A model generated the notes under the pieces. That model made no database searches, had not been told where the DNA came from, and saw nothing but the letters and a program-made list of their open reading frames with translations. From positions 1-22,927 of the forward strand of contig CAZGMC010000067.1 in the NCBI GenBank assembly GCA_964526565.1: a DNA stretch of 22,927 nucleotides, written 5' to 3'. Origin of the DNA: CAZGMC01 sp964526565. Its GTDB lineage: Bacteria > Pseudomonadota > Alphaproteobacteria > DSM-16000 > Inquilinaceae. Positions 7,277 through 14,048 of this stretch are shown here, piece by piece. Positions within the stretch are counted from its first letter, which is position 1, and every line of letters starts with the position of its first letter. The position numbers were made by a program, and so were the translations under genes.

Positions 7277-8445
7277 GCGCCGGCCCCGGCCCCGGTCCCA
7301 ACCCCGGCCCCGGCCCCGGCTCCGGCCCCGGCCCCGGCTCCGGCCCCGGCATAGCGGCGGGCATAGCGGCGGCCGAGCGAGGTGAGAATCTCGTAGGCTA
7401 TGGTGTCGGCGGCCACGGCGACCTCGTCGACGCTGCAGCCCGGTCCGCCGATCACGGTGACCGGCGTGCCCGGCGCGACGGCGCCGGCGGGCAGGTGGGT
7501 CACGTCCACGGTCATCAGGTCCATCGATATCCGTCCGACAACCGGGGCCGTCCGGCCGGCGATCCACACCTGCCCGCGGCCGCTCAGGCAGCGGTGGTAG
7601 CCGTCAGCGTAACCCACTGGGATGGTTGCGATTTTTGACGCGCCGCGAACGCGATGGGTGGCACCGTAACCGACGGTCATGGGCCTGTCAACGGTGCGGA
7701 TCTGGAGGACACGCGCGGTCACTGTCATCACCGGTTGCATTGGATTGCGCGTTTCCGGCGTCGGGTTGGCGCCATAAAGCGCGAGCCCCGGCCGGACCAG
7801 GTCGAAATGGTAGCCGCGGCCGCGAAAGATGCCCGACGAATTGGCCAGGCTGGCCGGGGCCGGCGGCAGCCGCGCCAGGGCGGCGCGGAAGGCGGCGAGC
7901 TGGGCCGGTGTCTTCGGGTGGTGGGCCTCGTCGGCGCAGGCCAGGTGGCTCATCACGGCGCGCACGGCGATGCCGTCGAGCCGCGCCGGCTCGCCGGCCA
8001 GCCGGTCGAGCTCGTCGGGGCCGAGGCCGAGCCGGTTCATGCCGGTGTCGATATGGATGAAGGCGGGCAGGGCGGTGCCGCGCCGCCGCGCTTCGGCCGC
8101 CCAGCGCCCGATCTCGCCCAAATGGTTCAGCACCGGCAGCAGGCGGTGGGCGACATACACGGCCTCACAACCCATGGTAAGTCCGTTGAGGACGCCGATC
8201 ACCGGCTCGGCCAGCCGCTCGCGCAGGGCGATCGCCTCGGCCAGATGGGCGACGAAGAAGGTGCGCGCGCCGGCGGCGGCCAGGGCCGGGGCGACGCACG
8301 CCGCGCCCAGACCGTACGCGTCGGCCTTGACGACGGCGGCGCATTCCGCCGGCGCCACCCGGGCGGCGAGCGACCGGTAGTTGGCGGTGATCGCGGTCAG
8401 ATCGACGGTGAGGACCGTGTCGGCCCGGTCGGGATCAACGATCAA
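7273..8445 (-). CDS. alr: Alanine racemase with Gly-Ala repeat tail
   Basis: This PLP enzyme interconverts L- and D-alanine for peptidoglycan. The PLP lysine is K40 in AVVKADAYGLG, the catalytic tyrosine of the second domain is Y260 in TVGYGATHR, and the barrel and dimer landmarks FIHIDTGMNRLG, LVRPGLALYG and GRISMDLMTVDVT are present. The 390 residues begin at TTG 8445, overlapping the dnaB stop by 11 bases; this start gives the usual short N terminus. The normal fold ends near RRYARRYAG (about 367), and some 23 further residues are a Gly-Ala run (with one Val and one Thr) encoded by a hexanucleotide repeat. The gene then stops on the ATG of mlaE. The tail is not part of the known fold and probably does not affect catalysis. 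Confidence 0.95.
   Translation of the reverse strand: MIVDPDRADTVLTVDLTAITANYRSLAARVAPAECAAVVKADAYGLGAACVAPALAAAGARTFFVAHLAEAIALRERLAEPVIGVLNGLTMGCEAVYVAHRLLPVLNHLGEIGRWAAEARRRGTALPAFIHIDTGMNRLGLGPDELDRLAGEPARLDGIAVRAVMSHLACADEAHHPKTPAQLAAFRAALARLPPAPASLANSSGIFRGRGYHFDLVRPGLALYGANPTPETRNPMQPVMTVTARVLQIRTVDRPMTVGYGATHRVRGASKIATIPVGYADGYHRCLSGRGQVWIAGRTAPVVGRISMDLMTVDVTHLPAGAVAPGTPVTVIGGPGCSVDEVAVAADTIAYEILTSLGRRYARRYAGAGAGAGAGAGAGAGVGTGAGAGA
7279..7350. repeat. Imperfect GGCCCC-type hexanucleotide tract at the 3' end of alr
   Basis: About twelve imperfect copies of a hexamer (CCGGCC/CCGGCT and single-base variants) lie in a row. On the minus strand they encode alternating Gly and Ala. Because the unit is six bases, changes in copy number alter tail length without shifting frame. 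The tract ends right next to the mlaE start (7276), so length changes could also alter its ribosome access. Confidence 0.85.
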
Positions 8446-9919
8446 GGTCGTCGTACCGGTTCTCCAGGTTGGAGAAGCGAGTATACATCCCGTCGAAGTG
8501 CAGCCGAATGGTTCCGGTGGGGCCGTGGCGCTGCTTGGCGACGATCACGTCGGCCAGGTTCAGCACGCGGTCCATCTCGGCCTGCCACTCGGCGTGCTGC
8601 GGCGTGCCCTCGGGCGGCTCGCGCTTGGCAACGTAATAGGCGTCGCGGTAGACGAACATGACGACGTCGGCGTCCTGCTCGATCGAGCCCGACTCGCGCA
8701 GGTCCGACAGTTGCGGGCGCTTGTCCTCGCGCTGCTCGACCTGGCGCGACAGCTGCGACAGGGCCAGCACCGGCACGTGCAGGTCCTTGGCCACCATCTT
8801 CAGCCCGCGGGTGATCTCCGAAATCTCCTGGACGCGGTTGTCGACCCGCGTCGTGCCGGCAGGTCGCATGAGCTGCAGATAGTCGACGACGATCAGGCCC
8901 AGATTGTGCTGGCGCTTGAGCCTGAGCGCGCGTGAGCGCAGGCCGGTGATGGTCAGGCCGGCGGTGTCGTCGACGAACAGCGGCACCTCGGCCAGCGTAT
9001 TGGCCGCCTCGACCAGGCGCGGGAAGTCGGTGCGCTTCATCTCGCCCTTGCGGATCTTCTCTGACGGGATCTCCGCCTCGTCGGAGAGGATGCGCGTGGC
9101 CAGCTGCTCGGCCGACATTTCCAGCGAGAAGAAGCCGACCACCGCGCCTTCCTTGCCGGCGCTGGCGCGATGGGCCTTGGCGGCGTTGAAGCCCATGTTG
9201 GTGGCCAGCGCCGTCTTGCCCATGGACGGCCGGCCGGCCAGGATGATCAGGTCCGATGCCTGCAGGCCGCCGAGCAGCCGGTCCATGTCGACCAGGCCGG
9301 TGGTGACGCCGGTCAGCCGGGTGTCGCGGTGCAGCGCCTGGCTGGCGCTCTCGATGGCGACGGCCAGCACGTCGCGAAAGCGCTGGAAGCCGCCGCGATG
9401 GTCGCCGACCTGGGACAGCCGGTACAGCTTCTCCTCGGCTTCGCGGATCTGATCGATGGCCTGGATGTCCAGGTCGTGGCGGTAGGCCTCGTTGACGACC
9501 TCCTCGCCGAGGGTGATCAGTTGGCGACGCAGGTACAGGTCATGGATGGTGCGCCCATAGTCCTCGGCATTGAGCACCGAGACGATGCCGGCGGCCAGGT
9601 CGGCCAGGTAGCGGGCGCCGCCGATGTCGGCCAGGTCGCCGTCCTGCTCGAAATAGGCCTTCAGCGTGACCGGATCGGCGACGCGGTGGGCCTCGCGCAG
9701 CTTCTGGCAGGCGGCAAAGATGCGGCCGTTGGCCGGGTAGAAGAAGTGCTCCGGCTTGAGGAACTCGCCGGCGCGGTCCAGGGCGTCGTTGTTGATCAGG
9801 ATGGCGCCGAGCAGCGCCTGCTCCGCCTCCTCGTTGGCCGGCATGGCGCGGTAAGCGGGCAGGTCCAGTCCGGCGTCGTGAACGAGCTGGAGCGGCGGGT
9901 CCTTGCGTGTCGGTTCCAT
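8435..9919 (-). CDS. dnaB: Replicative DNA helicase DnaB
   Basis: DnaB is the hexameric helicase that unwinds the replication fork. The 494 residues include an N-terminal domain (EEAEQALLGAILINNDAL at about 31-48), a linker, and the RecA-like motor. Walker A is GRPSMGKT (229-236), Walker B LIVVDYLQL (342-350), and the C terminus has the SQLSRQVEQREDKRPQLSDLRESGSIEQDAD region, shown here by its opening residues SQLSRQ. Length is normal. I chose ATG 9919; the frame is open to 9994 but the extra residues are unlike DnaB. No strong ribosome site is visible. The stop overlaps the TTG start of alr. A DnaA-box-like sequence lies 58 bases upstream of the start. Confidence 0.96.
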   Translation of the reverse strand: MEPTRKDPPLQLVHDAGLDLPAYRAMPANEEAEQALLGAILINNDALDRAGEFLKPEHFFYPANGRIFAACQKLREAHRVADPVTLKAYFEQDGDLADIGGARYLADLAAGIVSVLNAEDYGRTIHDLYLRRQLITLGEEVVNEAYRHDLDIQAIDQIREAEEKLYRLSQVGDHRGGFQRFRDVLAVAIESASQALHRDTRLTGVTTGLVDMDRLLGGLQASDLIILAGRPSMGKTALATNMGFNAAKAHRASAGKEGAVVGFFSLEMSAEQLATRILSDEAEIPSEKIRKGEMKRTDFPRLVEAANTLAEVPLFVDDTAGLTITGLRSRALRLKRQHNLGLIVVDYLQLMRPAGTTRVDNRVQEISEITRGLKMVAKDLHVPVLALSQLSRQVEQREDKRPQLSDLRESGSIEQDADVVMFVYRDAYYVAKREPPEGTPQHAEWQAEMDRVLNLADVIVAKQRHGPTGTIRLHFDGMYTRFSNLENRYDDLDR

Positions 9920-9976
9920 GACCCGAAGGCTAGCAAATCCGTGGCCGAAGTCAGCAGCCTTTCGCGCTGTACGTGC

Positions 9977-9985
9977 TGTGGATAA
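9977..9985 (-). promoter_or_regulatory. DnaA-box-like site
   Basis: TGTGGATAA is the exact reverse complement of the consensus DnaA box TTATCCACA. It lies 58 bases upstream of the dnaB start, where DnaA could regulate dnaB. Confidence 0.5.
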
Positions 9986-10008
9986 CAAGGACAACAGGTG
10001 GAAAAAGC

Positions 10009-10017
10009 TGTGGATGG
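10009..10017 (-). promoter_or_regulatory. Second, weaker DnaA-box-like site
   Basis: TGTGGATGG matches the DnaA box in seven of nine positions, same orientation and 32 bases (about three helical turns) from the first site. Confidence 0.35.
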
Positions 10018-10088
10018 ATTGTGAACAGCGCGCAGGGCCAGGATTTCCGCGGCAATGCGGTGCTGTGGCGGGCCGGCCGCCGTCGCAA

Positions 10089-10188
10089 TAATGTCAGGCC
10101 ATCGGACACATACTACCTGATCCGGACCTGTACGCCGCCGGGCCCGGATCCGACAAAAGTTTTAGGCATAACGAACAGTCTGACATTA
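10089..10188. repeat. Pair of 9-bp inverted repeats about 80 bases apart
   Basis: TAATGTCAG at 10089-10097 and its exact complement CTGACATTA at 10180-10188 bound a 100-bp segment. Homology continues loosely inward. It could be a tiny non-autonomous element or a pair of protein-binding sites. Confidence 0.5.
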
Positions 10189-10292
10189 CCAACGCGCGCC
10201 CTGCTATTTTCCGGAGCGGAACGATGTGGCTTTTCTTGCCTGAATGGGGCTCCGTCCCGTGGCTGCAGGGCCTTGCTGCCTGCGCCTTGCCC

Positions 10293-11108
10293 CTACGTCA
10301 CCATCTTGCGCAGCCGCTGCGACAGCAGGTCCAGCAGGCTGACCGAGACGATCACGATGATCATCATCGCCGCCGTCTCGGCGTAGTAGAAGCCGCGGAT
10401 CGACTCGTAGAGGACCTGCCCGATGCCGCCGGCGCCGACGATGCCCAGCACCGTCGCCGAGCGTACGTTCGACTCGAAGCGGTACAGCGCGTACGAGATC
10501 CACAGCGGCAGCACCTGGGGCACGACGCCGTAGATGACCTCCTGCAGCGGATGGGCGCCGGTGGCGCGGATGCCTTCGACGGGGCGCGGGTCGATCGCCT
10601 CGACCGCCTCGGAGAACAGCTTGGCCAGAACGCCTGTGGTGTGGATCCAAAGCGCCAGTGTGCCGGCGAACGGACCCAGGCCGACCGCCACGACGAACAG
10701 CATGGCGAAGACCATTTCGTTGATGGCGCGGAATGCGTCCATCAGCCGGCGCACCGGGTGGTAGACCCACCATGGCACGATGTTCTCAGCCGACAGGATG
10801 CCGAGGGGAATGGCGAACACCACCGCCAGCGCCGTGCCCCAGATGGCGATCTGGACGGTGACGATCATCTCCTCCAGGTACAGCGGCCAGTCGTAGAAGT
10901 CCGGCGGAAAGAAGCCCTGGACGAACCGCAGCATGTTGCCGGAATAGTTGGCCAGGTCGGCGGGGCGCATGTCGGCCCCTTCCCACGACCACACCAGCAG
11001 GCCGAGGATGATGGCCCACACCAGGATGCCGCTCCAGGTGTGCTTCAGGTTGCGCGGCGGGATCTGATCGGCGGCGTCGGGCGCGGCGGCGGCGCGGGTC
11101 TGGGCCAT
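10293..11108 (-). CDS. phnE: Phosphonate-type ABC transporter permease (PhnE-like), second importer
   Basis: This 271-residue inner-membrane permease belongs to the phnC-phnD-phnE cluster. A polar N terminus precedes the first helix (WSGILVWAIILGLLVWSWEG, about 25-44). The EAA loop reads EGIRATGAHPLQEVIYG and the family segment GIVGAGGIGQVLYE is present near the C terminus. The start is ATG 11108, with only a weak purine site upstream. It is more distant from the two permeases at 981-2611 than those are from usual PhnE pairs, so it serves a separate transporter. A strong hairpin in the 184-base gap after phnD probably lowers its expression relative to the binding protein. Only one permease is present, so it should act as a homodimer. 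Confidence 0.9.
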   Translation of the reverse strand: MAQTRAAAAPDAADQIPPRNLKHTWSGILVWAIILGLLVWSWEGADMRPADLANYSGNMLRFVQGFFPPDFYDWPLYLEEMIVTVQIAIWGTALAVVFAIPLGILSAENIVPWWVYHPVRRLMDAFRAINEMVFAMLFVVAVGLGPFAGTLALWIHTTGVLAKLFSEAVEAIDPRPVEGIRATGAHPLQEVIYGVVPQVLPLWISYALYRFESNVRSATVLGIVGAGGIGQVLYESIRGFYYAETAAMMIIVIVSVSLLDLLSQRLRKMVT

Positions 11109-11246
11109 GGTCCGGATCCGTCATGTCGCGGCAGGGCGGGCGAGGTAACGGCACCCGTGGGCTTCCCGGCGCCCGTGGCCCGCAGCGCTCGCGCGGCTCT
11201 TGTACCGCAAGGTTCGTGTCGGGGGAGCGAACCGTTGGAACGCGAA

Positions 11247-11277
11247 GGCTCCCTCCGCCGGCGCGGCGGAGGGAGCC
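11247..11277 (-). terminator. Perfect 14-bp hairpin between phnD and phnE
   Basis: GGCTCCCTCCGCCG (11247-11260) pairs fully with CGGCGGAGGGAGCC (11264-11277) around a GCG loop. It starts 16 bases after the phnD stop on the minus strand. The following bases (TTCGCGTTCC) form only a poor T-tract, so it may be a leaky terminator or an mRNA-stabilising 3' hairpin. Confidence 0.7.
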
Positions 11278-11292
11278 CGCGAGCTCAGGCCC

Positions 11293-12309
11293 TCACTGGT
11301 GAGCGGCCAGGATTTCCAGCATACCGAGCTGCTCCTCGATCTCGGCGATGCGGCGGTCGCGCTCGGCCGGGTCCATGCGCGTGTCGTTCTCCAGCTCGAG
11401 CCGTTCGCCGAACAGGCGCAGCTCGCGGATCGGGTAGAGCTGGGCGTTGGTCGAGGCAGTGAACGGGGCCAGGCCGTCGGTCATGCCGGCCAGGATCTCC
11501 AGTTCCTCCTCGACGTTGTCGCCCATGCGGCCGTAGCTGAGGAAGAACGCGCGGATGCGGTCCTTCAGGTCGCGGCTGAGGTCGGAGCGGAACACCAGCG
11601 GGTCGGACGGGATCAGCGGCGAGGTCCAGATCACGCGGACCTGCGCGGCGGCCTCCGGCGCATTGGCCTGGCTGCGGGCGACCTGCTCGCTGTTGTTGGC
11701 GGCGGCGTCGACCTGCCCGTTGGCGACGGCCATCAGGTTGGTTTCGTGGTTGGCGTTGCGGACGTTGGCGAAGCACTCACGCGGATCGATTTCGTTGCGG
11801 GCGAACACGTAGAAGCCGGGCACCAGGTAGCCGGACGCCGAGTTCGGGTCGCCGATGCCGAAGTCGAGTTCCCCGTTGCCGCAATCGGCCAGCAGGTCCT
11901 CCAGCGTCTGGTACGGGCTGTCGACGTGCACCAGGATGTGCGAGTAGTAGCCCTCGGTGCCGTCATGCTTGACCTGGCGGGCGAACACCTCGCCGCCGGC
12001 GCGGTCGACGGCCTGGATTGCCGAGGCGTTGCCGTGCCAGGCGACGGTCACCTGGCCAAAGCGCATCGCCTCGATCACGCCGGCATAGTCGCTGGCGTAG
12101 AAGGCGTTGACCGGCATGCCCAGCGCCTCGGACATGTCCTCCAGGAACGGCTCCCACTGCCGGCGCAGGTTCTGCGAGGATTCGGTCGAAATGATGCCGA
12201 AGTTGATCTCTTCCGGATCGCCCGCCAGCGGTTCCCAGTCCTGGGCCGCGGCCGGCATGGCCAGGGCGGCGAGCGCCGTGGCAGCGAGAAGCGTGCGAAG
12301 CATGCCCAT
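11293..12309 (-). CDS. phnD: Phosphonate-type ABC transporter substrate-binding protein (PhnD-like)
   Basis: This is a periplasmic binding protein of 338 residues with a signal peptide (MGMLRTLLAATALAALAMPAAA, cleavage near 22-23). The mature part shows the PhnD pattern: INFGIISTESSQNLRRQWEPFLEDM, then YAGVIEAMRFGQVTVAWHG, DFGIGDPNSASGYLVPGF (ligand-site loop) and ATSTNAQ-like C-terminal segments; these strings are quoted in short pieces from the translation. Two in-frame ATGs exist at 12309 and 12303; GGAAGG lies three bases before the first and nine before the second, so 12303 may be the true start. It follows phnC by 77 bases and is the only PhnD in view. The ligand (phosphonate, phosphite or hypophosphite) cannot be told by eye. 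Confidence 0.92.
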   Translation of the reverse strand: MGMLRTLLAATALAALAMPAAAQDWEPLAGDPEEINFGIISTESSQNLRRQWEPFLEDMSEALGMPVNAFYASDYAGVIEAMRFGQVTVAWHGNASAIQAVDRAGGEVFARQVKHDGTEGYYSHILVHVDSPYQTLEDLLADCGNGELDFGIGDPNSASGYLVPGFYVFARNEIDPRECFANVRNANHETNLMAVANGQVDAAANNSEQVARSQANAPEAAAQVRVIWTSPLIPSDPLVFRSDLSRDLKDRIRAFFLSYGRMGDNVEEELEILAGMTDGLAPFTASTNAQLYPIRELRLFGERLELENDTRMDPAERDRRIAEIEEQLGMLEILAAHQ

Positions 12310-12329
12310 CTCCCTTCCTTTTCGTATGG

Positions 12330-12357
12330 TTCGGTGCGGTCTTTTCGGTGCGGTCTT
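12330..12357. repeat. 14-bp direct repeat, two adjacent copies, before phnD
   Basis: TTCGGTGCGGTCTT occurs at 12330-12343 and again at 12344-12357 without mismatch, in the phnC-phnD gap just upstream of the phnD ribosome site. It may be a recent duplication or a tandem regulator site. Confidence 0.85.
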
Positions 12358-12368
12358 GTTGCAGGCGA

Positions 12369-12384
12369 CCGGCCGGGCGGCCGG
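12369..12384 (-). terminator. GC palindrome immediately after phnC (attenuator candidate)
   Basis: CCGGCCG (12369-12375) and CGGCCGG (12378-12384) form a 7-bp stem two bases past the phnC stop. The two-base gap is too short for a loop, so the outer pairs must open. No T-run follows; it is only a candidate. Confidence 0.3.
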
Positions 12385-12386
12385 CT

Positions 12387-13256
12387 TCAGGTGGCCACCG
12401 CCGAGGCCGGCCGGGGTAGCGGCAAGGCATCCCCGGTCGCGGCTTCCCGGCCCGCGTCATCGTGGTGGCCGCCATAGGTGCCGGGCAGGATCAACTCCTC
12501 GCTCTGCGCGCCGTACAGCTCGGTCAGGAAGGCCGGCGTCAGCGCCGCCGACGGCCCGTCATAGACGACGCTGCCATCGCGCAGCGCCACGGTGCGCGGG
12601 CAATACGCGAAGGCGTATTCGACCTGGTGCAGCGAAACGACGACGGTGATGCCGAAGGTGCGGTTGATGTGCGCCAGGATCTCCAGGACGCGGCGCGCCG
12701 ATTTCGGGTCGAGCGAGGCGATCGGCTCGTCGGCCAGCACCACCTCGGCCTCCTGGACCAGGGCGCGGGCGATCGCGGCGCGCTGCTGCTGGCCGCCGGA
12801 CAGGGTCGAGGCGCGCTGCAGGGCGTACTCGGCCATGCCGACCTGGTGCAGCGCCTGCATCGCCAGCCGCTTCTCCTCGCGCGTGAAGCAGCCCAGGCAG
12901 CCGCGCAGCGTACCGATGCGACCCAGGGTGCCAAGCAGCACGTTGGTCAGCAGCGACAGCCGGCCGACCAGGTTGAACTGCTGGAAGACGACGCCGACCC
13001 GGGCGCGGGTGCGCCGCGCCTCCTCGCCCAGCCGCCCGTCCGCCTGGACGGTGCGGTCCAGCACGCGCACCTCGCCACTGCCCCGGTCGCCCACGATCAG
13101 GCCGGCGATGTGGCGGATCAGGGTCGACTTGCCCGACCCGGAGGCGCCGATCAGGCCGACCATCTCGCCGCGGCCGAACCGCAGGCTCACGTCGTCCAGG
13201 GCACGGCGGCCGCGGCCGAACGTCTTCGTGAGCTGCTGCACCTCGATCGCCGCCAT
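12387..13256 (-). CDS. phnC: Phosphonate-type ABC transporter, ATP-binding protein (PhnC-like), second importer
   Basis: This 289-residue ATPase leads the phnC-phnD-phnE cluster. It has Walker A GASGSGKS (37-44), the Q-loop VFQQFNLVGRLS typical of PhnC, the signature LSGGQ (152-156), Walker B VVLADE (172-177) with PIASLDP following, and the H-loop SLHQ. The PhnC-specific insert TLRGCLGCFTREEKRLA lies at about 116-132. The C-terminal 35 residues after SEELILPG are polar and poorly conserved. ATG 13256 is used. It differs clearly from the ATPase at 145-984. As the first gene, its promoter should lie in 13257-13350. Confidence 0.92.
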   Translation of the reverse strand: MAAIEVQQLTKTFGRGRRALDDVSLRFGRGEMVGLIGASGSGKSTLIRHIAGLIVGDRGSGEVRVLDRTVQADGRLGEEARRTRARVGVVFQQFNLVGRLSLLTNVLLGTLGRIGTLRGCLGCFTREEKRLAMQALHQVGMAEYALQRASTLSGGQQQRAAIARALVQEAEVVLADEPIASLDPKSARRVLEILAHINRTFGITVVVSLHQVEYAFAYCPRTVALRDGSVVYDGPSAALTPAFLTELYGAQSEELILPGTYGGHHDDAGREAATGDALPLPRPASAVAT

Positions 13257-13501
13257 CGCGACCCCACACCCTGCGCCGTTCGAACTCGACCCCTTGTAGG
13301 GGACGATCCAAGACGTTTGGGCTACGGAATAGTGAATATTTTCTTTACGGGCGGGCTGCGGAGAGGCCGCCGGGCGACCGCGGAGCGGACCGCGGCGGGC
13401 CTGGTCTCGGGGACGCCCGGTCTCGGGAACACAATACTGAACCTTGCCCTAAGGGTGGCGCTCCACCATTCGTGGATCAGGTAACATGTCCCGGGACTCC
13501 A
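13257..13501. other. Upstream region of the second phn cluster, abutting a decayed toxin gene
   Basis: No intact gene is seen. It holds a small hairpin (CCCCT at 13290-13294 and AGGGG at 13298-13302) and an AT-rich patch at about 13325-13345 that could carry the minus-strand promoter for phnC. From about 13440 upward it runs into remnants of parE. No clear Pho-box pair was found by eye. Confidence 0.45.
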
Positions 13502-13621
13502 CTCCTCGATCTGCCGGACGAAGGCGCTCGCCCTTTCGGGCGAGGCTTCGGCAATGGTGGACCAGATTTCGGCAAGATCGTCTTCGGCCTGTTCGGTTAT
13601 GCGGAGGATGAGCGGGCGGCC
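13502..13621 (-). pseudogene. Fragment of a ParE-type toxin
   Basis: The minus-strand frame reads GRPLILRITEQAEDDLAEIW and then STIAEASPERASAFVRQIEE. This is the N-terminal 40 residues of a RelE/ParE-superfamily toxin. No start codon is available in this frame before a stop, and after RQIEE the sequence no longer resembles ParE. A normal ParE has about 95-100 residues. It overlaps the 3' end of the parD remnant, as in intact parDE operons, so this was once a working pair. Confidence 0.65.
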
Positions 13622-13878
13622 GGTTTTTTTCTGCCTTTTTCAATGATCCGGTCCGCGTCAAAATCCTGCACACGGTCCGCCTCGATGTCTTCGAGTCAGG
13701 CCTGCACATCGGCCCGCAGACGTTCCTGAACGGCGCGCTTGTGCCGCCACCAGTGCCGCAGCGCCTCGCGGACAACCGCGCTGCTGGAGGCGTATTCCCC
13801 CGAGCTGACGGCTCCCTTGACGGCATGGGCGATTTCCGCCGTCAGGGTGATGGTCAGACGTTCGACTGTGCTGCTCAT
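13597..13878 (-). pseudogene. ParD-type antitoxin gene with in-frame stop
   Basis: From ATG 13878 the frame reads MSSTVERLTITLTAEIAHAV, then GEYASSSAVVREALRHWWRH, a ribbon-helix-helix ParD/CopG N terminus. It stops at TGA 13696-13698, giving 60 residues. The same frame then continues LEDIEADRVQDFDADRIIEK and ends at TAA 13597-13599, which would make a normal 93-residue ParD. The toxin-binding C-terminal tail is therefore cut off. The 60-residue product keeps the DNA-binding domain and could still bind an operator. The partner toxin is also broken. Confidence 0.7.
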
Positions 13879-14048
13879 GGCCTGTCATCGTTCCTGCCTT
13901 CTCTACCGCCCATGAAACTCCGTCACTCTTGTCCCCGCGGCCCGGCCGTGCCACTGGGGAGCCAAGTCTTGACAGGGCTGAGCACGGCGCGATCCTGGCA
14001 GCGGGTCGGGACCGTCGCTGCGACTGCATTTCCACTGGCGAATCGACG

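Larger units (their letters stand above)
9920..10292. other. Intergenic region upstream of dnaB and downstream of the second phnE
   Basis: No gene is seen here. It holds two DnaA-box-like sites (9977-9985 and 10009-10017), an inverted-repeat pair (10089-10097 and 10180-10188), a GATCCGG/CCGGATC pair between those arms, and an AT-richer stretch around 10154-10190. It must contain the dnaB promoter on the minus strand; no clear -35/-10 pair was picked. No convincing terminator is seen for phnE, which ends at 10293. Confidence 0.6.

Noticed and set aside
5730..7364. MlaF fused to an upstream 286-residue frame
   Set aside because: The upstream part is the shadow of mlaE in another frame. ATG 6506 overlaps the mlaE stop and gives a normal MlaF.
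9977..10017. Chromosomal origin at the DnaA boxes
   Set aside because: There are only two boxes, and no AT-rich unwinding element or origin-linked genes such as dnaA or dnaN.
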